Translations under genes and position numbers: made by a program
The notes under the pieces: model-generated
The model's input: only the letters and a program-made list of their open reading frames with translations
Database searches by the model: none
What the model was told of the DNA's origin: nothing
Part shown: positions 56,404-64,000 of the stretch, piece by piece
Position numbering within the stretch: position 1 is the first letter of the stretch
Layout: each line of letters starts with the position of its first letter
DNA from: Phytophthora sp. 'mugwort'
Taxonomy: Eukaryota > Oomycota > Peronosporomycetes > Peronosporales > Peronosporaceae
Direction of reading: 5' to 3'
NCBI GenBank assembly: GCA_033558025.1
Contig: JAUCEF010000007.1
Coordinates: forward strand, 3,844,001-3,908,000
Length of the DNA: 64,000 nt

Positions 56404-56603
56404 AAATTTGTCACTTTTACGAGTTGCGAGGTGCTGTTTAGATATGTGCGAGATACGATCAGGAGGAAAGCAGCGGCTTATGTTAACACCTGCAAATCCG
56501 CAATCTGTAGCATAGCTCACATACAACATTCCGGTTTTGGACCCGCGACAAATTAAATCGGCCAATCCACCCAAACAAACCTCAAGTATATTAGAATGAA
56601 GGT
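56404..56603 (+). repeat. Left TIR of second Tc1-like element
   Basis: The reverse complement of 57706-57903 with scattered substitutions and small indels. The outer edge is approximate, because similarity fades at TTTGTCAC near 56406-56413. Confidence 0.85.
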
Positions 56604-56644
56604 AAAACTAGTAGTGCGCCTGTCACCACGCTTTGAAATAACCT

Positions 56645-57660
56645 CTAAACACCTGTGAGGCATTGACTCGACAAGAGATATATTAACATGGCAAGAGGGA
56701 TAGACTCCCATGCCTCGAAAAGCGCAGCCTTCAACTGAGGAATGCTATCAAACTGTTTACCATTACGATATACTCTCCTACTCATTATCGACCTCAGGTT
56801 TTCGATTGGATATAGATCAGGTGACTTTGAAGGCCAATCCAGAACGTCCTGATCAGCAAAAAAACGCCTTGGTACGCGCCGATGTATGTATACTTGCGTT
56901 GTCTTGTTGGTACGTAAAATCAGTACCGTAATTAAGGTGAGCGAAGGGAGGAGGAACTCGGAGACTGTGTACACGTAGTCATCCGAGTTCTGCCTCCCTA
57001 TCAGGATCACCACGGAGACTTGCCCAGCGCGCTGAACTCGGCCCAAATCATCATAGAATCACCGCCAGCCTGCTTTCTCTTGGTCCAGCGGGGTGGTCAG
57101 CGCAAGTCACGCCAATAGAACTGGAAGCCGTCGGGTCCATCGAGATTCCATTTCTTCTCATCAGAGAAGATAATGGAATCCCAAAATGGTCCGGCGTCTT
57201 TCAGCAAAAGCTTCTCCCTCGCCCACGACGCGCGGATGACCATGTCTTCTGGCTTAAGCAGGAGCGTGTTTTCCATCTTTTGTGTATAGACCAACCAGTT
57301 TACCCTTGAAAGGATGTGCTGGATGGTTCACACATGCACGTTCAGCTGCATCTCCGCTTTGAGCTTGGACGCGGACAGCCCTCCGCGTGCTGCCGTACGG
57401 ATAAGCTGCCGTGTTGTGCGGTCGGTGAGCGAGAGAGACGGTCCTAGACGTTTGAGCGGCGTGGCCTTCTTGCGGTTCTTGGGCGGCGGAGCTGGAGCTA
57501 CGACACGGCACAGAGTGTCAACGCTGCGCTTTACCGTACGGGCCACTGCGCGCTTGCTCATGCCCGCCTCATGAAGGTCTTCAATCTTTCCCTTCTCTCG
57601 TTCAGTCAGACGGGGCTTCTTAGTCTTGGCCATCTTCTTGAATGAGCTCACGCGTCGTAC
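56645..57660 (-). pseudogene. Tc1-like transposase, broken
   Basis: N-terminal helix-turn-helix pieces (ERGKIEDLHEAGMSKRAVAR) lead to a GRP-like linker region (KRLGPSLSLTDRTTRQLIRT), the frame used until about 57350. Then come [16 protein letters not shown] and [20 protein letters not shown] (first Asp) near 57150, and finally, in another frame, VILIGRQNSDDYVYTVSEF and SKSPDLYPIENLRSIM (Glu region) near 56800. In the region between, the second Asp motif appears as a degraded LRTNKTTQVYIHRR. Three or more frameshifts and loss of the second Asp make it dead. Confidence 0.82.
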
Positions 57661-57705
57661 GTATCTGCAGTCCTTAGCCGTTGGCAACCCGCCAATTGTG
57701 ACTAC

Positions 57706-57903
57706 CATCATTCTAATATACTTGAGGTTTGTATAGGTGGATTGTCCGATTTAACTTATGTCGCGGGTCCAAAACCGGAATGTTGTATGTGAGCTATGCT
57801 ACAGATTGCGGACTTGCAGGTGTTAACAAATGCCGCTGCTATCCCCTGATCATATCTCGCATATATCTAAACAGCACCTCGCAACTCGTAAAATTGACAA
57901 AGT
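57706..57903 (-). repeat. Right TIR of second Tc1-like element
   Basis: This begins inside at ACCATCATTCTAATATACTT and ends outside around AAATTGACAAAGT near 57903. It matches the left end in inverted orientation. Confidence 0.85.
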
Positions 57904-57905
57904 TA

Positions 57906-58284
57906 CACCCACTTTTGTAGGTGTCCGATCTAACCTGTCTCGGAGTGTAGAAGTAGAGCTTACTCTGCCTGAATCGACACCCCAATAGTGGACCCTCCAC
58001 AAAGACATCTCTTTATTCGTATGTAAACATACCTACCCGTATATAATCATTTTCACGAGCCCTGATGTGTTGATTTGATCTGAGGAAGCCAAATCTCTGT
58101 ATTAGGTATTTGTATGGGTCGTTGTTGGAAGCAACTTCTTCGTGCTCAAACAACATTAGAGGGTTATTCGATGTTATTTGGCGAATGAATGAACATCATG
58201 GGTCGGAAAAGATGGGTTACATTTTTCTCAAAAAAATCGGTTGCTTTTCTTCTTCTTGCGACCGTGGTCAATTTTAAGTGTTGT
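57906..58284. other. Intergenic, no feature seen
   Basis: Between the right TIR of the Tc1-like element and the motif array of the Crypton-like element. No coding or structured feature is recognised. Confidence 0.4.
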
Positions 58285-58421
58285 CGTACGTAAAAGTACG
58301 AGATCAATCGAAAGAACGAGTTCAGCCGACAGGTACGTGTTCAACGGAAGCGTACGAGGTCGTAGACCAAGTCATACTGATAACTACGAAGTCATACCAT
58401 TTTCTACGAGTTCATACTAAC
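58285..58421 (+). repeat. Left array of TACGAGTTCATAC-like motifs
   Basis: Degenerate copies of TACGAGTTCATACTAA occur several times (for example TACGAAGTCATACCA at 58385 and TACGAGTTCATACTAAC at 58405, with weaker copies upstream). The same motif appears in reverse complement at 60342-60424. Confidence 0.6.
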
Positions 58422-58430
58422 AGAAACGAT

Positions 58431-60294
58431 ATGGTTTGTATGAGCGAGCGCCACGTGTTTATTTCTCATCCGTCGGTGGAAGATGGGGGTGCTGTAGCTG
58501 GCCAGCAAACGGCTAACGAGGTGGTCAAGAAAGCCACGCAGACCGTCTACGACGCTACTTTCAAGAAGTTTGCCGATTTCTGGGTTACAAACGGGTACCC
58601 AGACCCTCGTAATGAGCGCCACCACGAATTCCCAGTCGTCTTTGTTGCTATATGCAGAGCATTTCGGCATCCAGCTCTGTATCTCTTCAAACGGCCGAGA
58701 GGACGAGGTCTGCTGTCACCAGCTACTTCTCCTTTCATCAAAACAGCGATGGCACGGATGTGAATACCTGGATTCGATTTTTTGGATTCCCGTGTCTGGG
58801 GTACGGAATCCAGCTAAAGACCCATTCGTTCGCCAGTTCATGCGGGGATTGAAGAAGAAGAAAGCGGCATAGTATGGCTTAGCTAAGGCGGTACCTACCT
58901 CGCTCGACATGCTTACCGTCCTTCACATGTTCCTCGATTCTCCAGTTGGCGTGGAAGGCTACACCGAGGAAAGTCGGATGTGGTTCAAGGCTGTCTCCTC
59001 ATTCGCGTTTTACGGTATATGCCGTATTAATGAAGTGTTGACGCTCAAGTGGAGCGATGTGCCACTACGCCAGTTCAGGCCTAGTGTTATCGACCCCCTG
59101 AAGTTGTGGAGTATGGGACTTACGTTTGCATCAATCGCAAAATGTCGGTTGCCGAAGGGCGAATGTACAGCTTGCATCACACGTCAAACGATGAGATGGC
59201 TATCGATGCATATATGCACTTGTGCATTTGGGTGAACTACGCGTCAAAGACCAAGGGTCATCAATGGTACGACGACGACTTCGTGTTTCCAGCCTTAGCT
59301 CAAGATGAGCGGCAAAAGCACAGGCTGCGAAAAAGTATCTGTCGGCTGGGGAAAGAAAATGTCCGAGCAAGTCTTCATTACCGTCCTCATCTGCGCCGTA
59401 CGCGGCCTCGTCAGCAAAGGCAAAAAGATGCCAGGATATGTTGTCAAGCACTGGTTAAACAGCCGGTACACTTCGCACACCTTTCGCCGCGCCGGAGTTG
59501 AATATCGCTTCATGTAAGCGAAACCAGCTCGTCGCTGGTCACTGCGCATGATTAAGTGGTGGGCCAGGTGGAGTGTGTCCGAATCGACCGAGACTCTGGT
59601 GAGGTACCTGCTCGATATCACTACTCAGACAGAGGAAAGTGAGCTGGCTGATTGTTTGGCGCCGGATAAATCGTAGTTGCATGGCTGCCCAAGCGCTCCC
59701 TACGAAGCAAACAAGAATGTTGAGGAAGGATCGGCCCTGGAGCGTCTCCGTCGTCTCGAAACGTTGGTGATAGAGATAAAGGAACAGATCTCTCAATTAG
59801 CATCGACTAGCGCTCCACGTCAAGAACGTAGTCAATTTGACAGACCACGAGACGCTGCGGCCATCCCAACAGAACCATTACAGACACCAACCACGCCAGA
59901 AATCCCGTCGGTTAAGGACTGGGCTCATCTTTGTCTAATGGGGTGGCTTTCTGCTGAAACATTGCATTTATTCAAGCCACTATCCAGGTGGACAAATGCA
60001 GAACGTGGAAGTGCTCGGATCACGAGGGGCTGGTACAGCGTTGCGAAGTTCTCGGCGAGGACGTCGCGCTATTTGCGAAGTCGATTGGTGAAAGCGGCCA
60101 GGCTCGATGGAAAGAGCATGTGTTTTCTGTGTTTCACGCATACTACAGCAAGCACTACACAAGTATAGAAGGTTCAGCGTCAGAACACACGATTACGATT
60201 GCCATGCTCGTTTCTTCATCCGTAAAGATCGCAAGCACCGTGACAACGGCGCCAGCCCAGCTCTAGAGCTACCTGAGTATTTTGCATCTCTGTA
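58431..60294 (+). pseudogene. Crypton-type tyrosine recombinase, broken
   Basis: The N-terminal helical SAM-like region is in VKKATQTVYDATFKKFADFW (near 58530). Then, in other frames, NPAKDPFVRQFMRGLKKKKA (near 58840), GICRINEVLTLKWSDV (near 59025, with the first catalytic Arg), NDEMAIDAYMHLCIWVNY (near 59210) and YTSHTFRRAGVEYRFM (near 59480), the HxxR box. A KWWARWSVSESTETLVRYLL region lies near 59560, where the catalytic Tyr is expected. After the recombinase a second part (59677-60294) has a coiled segment (ALERLRRLETLVIEIKEQIS) and a DNA-binding-like tail (SVKDWAHLCLMGWLSAETLH), recalling the GCR1_C-type domain of Cryptons. Stops and at least four frameshifts are present. Confidence 0.72.
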
Positions 60295-60341
60295 GGTAGC
60301 AAAACCATTGTTTTTGTAATAGACCATTCATTTCACTCACA

Positions 60342-60424
60342 CTAACTCGTACGGTTTAGCAGGAACTCGTACGTTTTGGTATTAACTCGTACTATTTAGT
60401 ACGAACCGGTACGTTTTGGTATGA
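60342..60424 (-). repeat. Right inverted array of the same motif
   Basis: In reverse complement this reads TACCAAAACGTACCGGTTCG, then TACTAAATAGTACGAGTT and ATACCAAAACGTACGAGTTC. It is composed of the same 14-20 bp units as the left array. The inverted placement suggests recombinase-binding or subterminal sites. Confidence 0.6.
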
Positions 60425-61210
60425 CCGCAAACACTAGCCTGAGTCCTAGCATTAATGAAAAGTCGTTGAATTCATCAGTGTGCTACGTCAGAGAGAGGGG
60501 AGACGCTACCTACTCAGCGGGTGATCTGGCGGAGCCCTTACGTTGCTTGTTCGACTGCACAAATTCCTCGTAAGTCGTGCACGGTCCTTTGCGCTCGAAT
60601 TCGGCAATCTTCTTTTCCAGCTTGGCTACTTCTTCTTTGCGCGCATGCTGAGCTGCTTCTTCTCTGACTCCGAAATTGGTCGTGTGAAGAGAAAGCGACG
60701 CAAGATGTTTATCCGTTATTTGCGGTACGAGTGCAATCCTTCTTGAACAAGAATAAACTCAGTCTGGCTTCCTCTTGTTTCTGTCGAGCTCGGCGAAATC
60801 TTCCTGTCTCCCGCGCATGCTCTGCATCCGTCAACTTCGTCATCAGGGATGTCACCAGTATCTGCGACCATCTTAGACTTGTCGTTGCTGTTTCATCTGT
60901 GAACCCCGCGTCTTCTCCATTAGGTCTCCAAACGTTCCTCATAGAGCTGAAATCTTGTCTGGGTGGAGTACAACATAGCGGCCTTGTAGAGCTTTGACCA
61001 GTCCACAACTGAGGGGCCTACTTTGCACACTGCTTTCCACCGGGCTCGTTGTGCAGTTATGACATACCAGAATAGAACTGGATCTTGACTGATGCCATGA
61101 ACGAGGCGGGAGCTGCGTTCGGAGATCCACCCTATTTCTCGCATTGGCTCCACATCCAGAGGCATGTCACTCAACTTCACGAGATTTGCTCTGTCCACTA
61201 TAACATTCAT
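60425..61210 (-). pseudogene. Decayed unknown gene, minus strand
   Basis: Fragments in different frames seem to belong together: NLVKLSDMPLDVEPMREIGW and VLFWYVITAQRARWKAVCKV (from 61210), then LRWSQILVTSLMTKLTDAEH (near 60880), then, after TRTANNG, a Lys/Glu-rich coiled stretch read from 60690 to 60510 (EVAKLEKKIAEFERKGPCTT). No named family. The Trp spacing (WSKLYKAAMLY) recalls Myb/SANT-like modules, but that is weak. At least two frame changes. Confidence 0.35.
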
Positions 61211-61746
61211 TTAGGCTTTTCATTTACCCAAAATGTACAGAAATAGTATTTCTCACCTTCGAGCCGACGTAATCGGTCGTACAAGCGCTGCTCGAACCGC
61301 TAGTTAAGGATTGTATCCTTGTGGCGGTTGTGGGACTCGCGGTTGATCACTTTCCTTGCGCGTCTTCGGTTGCTTCTTTTTTCCGTGCAGTGTTTCGGCG
61401 CGTTAGACTTCGACACCAGTTCCTTGCATTTCGTGCACTTCCCTTTCGGCGGTCAGGCGCCGCTTCCATGTCAGACTGATTTCAACAACTGAATAGCCGT
61501 TGCTTTATTATTAAATGATCCTTTATGATTGGCTGATTCCTTTTTTATCGCTCAATTTTTGATTGGCTGAAATAAATGTTGTTTGGCGTTGTTTCAGATA
61601 AAGAAGTTATAATAAACTACTAGGTACCGTAAACCACAGGTTCACCGCAACAGGTGTAAAAAGTCGTTGTCTATTTTTTGCCTAGTTTTTACCAATAAAA
61701 ACTCAGCTCGCCTCCATGTCCACTAGCTCAAATATTTCGCGCGCAA

Positions 61747-62141
61747 ATGGCTTCCGTCATCCTAGTTTTTGCGCGCAGTTTGCCCAGGAGCCCTAAACAC
61801 ACCAACAAGAAGAAGTTACATGCACGTATCAAGGTAATTGTTCCTGTACACACCTCTAGCTAGCTTTCCTATTTCTACAGACTTTTAAGCGGCTTGAACA
61901 AACAAGTTCTACCGCTGTAGCGGTTGCGGCTGCCGTTGGGGTCGACAGATCAACACTTTATCGCTGGAGAAGGACGCGGACGGCATCGCTGCATCGCGCC
62001 CTAACCAGTGTTTCGCCGGCCCGCAGCCGTGCGCATGTATACGTGCAGCAACCCGAGCACGAGCATATGCACGCAGTTCCTACTCTAAACTGTTATATAT
62101 CGAATGATTATAACTGTTTTTTTGTCGGTATTTGTGTTTAG
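61747..62141 (+). CDS. Possible two-exon HTH protein
   Basis: Exons 61747-61833 and 61881-62141 are joined by a 47-nt GT-AG intron (GTAATTG ... TTTCTACAG) that keeps the frame and yields 115 residues. Exon 1 starts MASVILVFARSLPRSPKHTN. Exon 2 encodes a helix-turn-helix-like segment, STAVAVAAAVGVDRSTLYRW, followed by basic residues RRTRT. The pattern is like the N-terminus of transposases or small regulators. No catalytic domain follows, so this may be a transposase fragment. Support is limited to splice phase and the HTH. Confidence 0.35.
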
Positions 62142-63082
62142 GCTGCTCGAATGGATAGTCAATATGTGCCAAATAGATATCTTTGCGTATCTACCAATTG
62201 CTTACTCTTATGCACTCCAAGTTTGCTCAGCCCTCTTCGCTTCGCGCTTAAGAACGGCTAGCCTGATGTTCATCCGTCGTTTCCTGCATTTGACGGTGCG
62301 ACTGATCACTCATACGTTATGGCTTTGACCAATTGGTATTCCTTTTATAACATGTCTGTATGCGTTGGCTTGTAGGCTGTTGCGAACGTGTTCTCGTACT
62401 CTATACAGCGCACTATAGAGGAGGACGGCATTCTTGACGGGCATGAAACTATTCGCCTGTCTATAATATGAACCAAACCGCCGTCTATGTGGACGTGGCC
62501 GCACTACGGTCGATTTCGTGGGTGCTCAAACGGTTGACGTTGTACAAGGTAATGGTGTTAATATTTCAGTATGCTATGATCATTTCTGACAATCTGAATG
62601 TATTGGTAGGAAGCGCGGTGAATGGCTTCCGCGTGTCGGTATTCTTTGCAGCATCGGCCACGGGCACAAGCTGCCTCCTCTGGTTGTATTTGCAGGTGTC
62701 CAGTCTCCAAGAGGTGTTCAATCCAGCATTCGGCGCTGGAACCGTTGAGCAGAAACACCGTGTAGAAAACAGCATACTGCGACGCTACAGTCATGCTTGA
62801 CTAGATTGAAAGAGTACGTCTTCTGGTAAGTAGTATTTTTATTGGCATTTATTGATTATCAAGTCGAGTTCGACCCTCCGGGGTTACAGGGATATGCCAG
62901 CCTATGAACGTCTCCGTGATGGAAGCCTTCAAAAAACACGTCACGTAAATATTAGTCATATGCACGACTATTTTATGTGCACGACTAATTACACGCTTTT
63001 CTCTTTGGTCCGTCATCACCATAATGCCAGAGAATCCTGGATATAGTGGGCCCGGGTATTAGAACATTTCAGTTATTAGAGC
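62142..63082. other. Unassigned
   Basis: Open frames on both strands (62468-62800 +, 62558-62794 -) overlap each other and show no recognisable family. No inverted repeats or gene could be supported. Confidence 0.3.
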
Positions 63083-64000
63083 GTGAAACCCGATCCCAAA
63101 TCTTTTAGCACAGTTGAATCAAGTCGCACCGGCTTAAGTATATTTTTATATGAGAGCCAGCGACACGTGGCTCACAACAAAACCCGGACGACCAGAACAA
63201 CAACGGTGGCCTCCCCGGAGCATCTGACTGGCTATGAAGAGGACGGTCTTCGTCGTTATTATCAAACGAACACGAAGGCTAAGTTCGTTGACCTCAAGCA
63301 GTTGGTAGTAGGTCGCTTTGGCGAGAGCATTGGCGTGTTGAAAGTGAGGAAGATCTTGAATTAGGCTATGGATGACACAGCTAACGACAACCGAAAAAAA
63401 AACGCAAGGTGGTGCATGCATCTACTGAACCGGAGCTTTTATCGTTTAACCAAGCTAAAGAGTCTGGTCTTCTCTCCGATGACATTCTTCAATTTAAGAC
63501 CAGCGGTCTCGAGGGAGATGAGTCCATCACTCTCTCTTGGATTCAAATATTCAAGGCCCGCAACAGAGTGAAGCTACACAAAATGCATCGAGCGGCAGGC
63601 TTCGCCGACACGGCCGAAATGGGTGAGCGGTGCGCAATTTTTATGGAACGGCTTGATAAATACAAGCCGGGGGGACATTGCTGATATGGACAAGCAGCTC
63701 TGTTTTTATAATGCTCACTAGTAAATCGTTGACAACGAAGAATATTGCTGAAAAAAGGACAAGGCAGAGTAAGCATTGGTTTGTGCTGCAATTTCGCTGG
63801 GACGGAAAATTAGAGCCTACCATACATAATCGGGCTGCTCTGCCGCGTTGTTTTCGAGGCGTGGATGTTGCAGCTATCTCGATGAAATAAAGTACCTTGC
63901 AATATCAAGGCATGGATGGCTACAGAAAAACATGGGTGCGAGCTCTAAATTACTAACCGGCAATTCGCCTGGTCACATTGACATTGCATCCCATTGACAA
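63083..64000 (+). pseudogene. pogo/Tigger (CENP-B type) transposase, truncated
   Basis: Frame pieces in order: an N-terminal CENP-B-like HTH (VASPEHLTGYEEDGLRRYYQ and FVDLKQLVVGRFGES, 63215-63330), a second binding domain (GDESITLSWIQIFKARNRVK, near 63540), and then the DDE start DIADMDKQLCFYNAH-like (near 63690), where pogo has NMDETGLFY. It continues with WFVLQFRWDGKLEPTIHNRA and LPRCFRGV (near 63780-63870), matching the strand before the second Asp of the DDE_1 family. Stops and frameshifts are frequent, and the gene runs off the window. Its end lies outside. Confidence 0.68.

Larger units (their letters stand above)
56404..57903 (-). mobile_element. Tc1-like element with long TIRs, broken transposase
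   Basis: About 1.5 kb with inverted ends of about 200 bp (56404-56603 and 57706-57903). The ends share CTCAAGTATATTAGAATGA and CGGGTCCAAAACCGGAATG and are flanked by plausible TA dinucleotides (56402-56403 and 57904-57905), although the outermost bases have drifted. The transposase lies between them on the minus strand in three frames. It is a relative of the intact element at 3562-5086 (shared TIR motif CTGTTTAGATATG) but clearly older. Confidence 0.85.
58285..60424 (+). mobile_element. Crypton-like tyrosine-recombinase element, decayed
   Basis: A tyrosine recombinase gene remnant without reverse transcriptase or DDE enzyme, which suits Cryptons, a class known in oomycetes. It is bordered on both sides by arrays of a short motif in inverted orientation (58285-58421 and 60342-60424). 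True Crypton ends lack long inverted repeats, so the outer limits given are those of the arrays and are approximate. Confidence 0.6.

Noticed and set aside
56269..56574. Upstream extension of the golgin open frame by about 100 codons
   Set aside because: The extension runs through the 5' flank and into the terminal inverted repeat of the Tc1-like element; the ATG at 56268 begins the plausible protein.
62468..62800. 110-codon plus-strand open frame as a gene
   Set aside because: It overlaps two equally long minus-strand frames, has no recognised domain and no supporting context.
1..64000. CRISPR arrays, rRNA or tRNA genes
   Set aside because: No direct repeats with regular unique spacers and no RNA gene signatures were seen; the DNA is eukaryotic in character.

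Overview
The window looks like nuclear DNA of an oomycete (Phytophthora or a close relative). The evidence is a gene with the LFLAK and HVLV hallmarks of Crinkler (CRN) effectors, short GT-AG introns of roughly 60-110 nt in the host genes, a Crypton-like tyrosine-recombinase element, Ty3/gypsy and long-TIR Tc1-like elements, and PH-domain genes of stramenopile type. Species cannot be fixed from the sequence alone. No rRNA, tRNA or CRISPR was seen.

Layout. 1-3.5 kb: decayed IS630/Tc1-type transposase. 3.56-5.09 kb: an intact Tc1-like transposon with 242-bp inverted repeats, inserted 320 bp upstream of an eight-exon PH/EDR2-C gene (5.4-7.8 kb). 8.1-13.1 kb: an unknown ORF split cleanly by a Ty3/gypsy retrotransposon flanked by a 4-bp duplication. 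14,021-32,501: a complete 18,481-bp Maverick/Polinton (virus-like DNA transposon), bounded by imperfect terminal inverted repeats starting AGTAGTAATACTTAGC and by a perfect 6-bp target duplication AGTGGG. It holds remnants of a major capsid protein, penton, adenain-like protease, packaging ATPase, S74-type fiber, retroviral-type integrase with chromodomain and protein-primed DNA polymerase, plus several unknown genes. Between the polymerase and the right terminal repeat, inside the element, lies a CRN effector-type gene with a P-loop NTPase and a restriction-endonuclease-like domain. This is the main finding: a Polinton with a Crinkler as cargo.

32.5-40.4 kb: a large decayed gene of repeated GAF modules ending in IQ and EF-hand motifs; it begins only a few bases beyond the Polinton target duplication. 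40.7-42.7 kb: a second decayed NTPase/nuclease gene with a ubiquitin-like, CRN/RHS-like header. 42.8-56.3 kb: apparently functional host genes, namely a PH protein with an RS-rich tail, a cyclic-nucleotide-binding-domain ion channel with an unusual pore, a 1,520-residue multi-PH/PDZ protein and a GRIP-domain golgin. 56.4-57.9 kb: a second, broken long-TIR Tc1-like element just upstream of the golgin. 58.3-60.4 kb: a broken Crypton-like element flanked by inverted arrays of a short motif. 60.4-64 kb: fragments, a possible two-exon HTH gene and a decayed pogo/Tigger transposase cut by the window edge.

The four host genes at 42.8-56.3 kb and the EDR2 gene splice into open frames, whereas nearly every mobile-element gene, the GAF gene and both CRN-type genes carry stops and frameshifts. 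The contrast argues for real decay rather than poor sequence, except for the Tc1-like element at 3.56 kb, which looks young.
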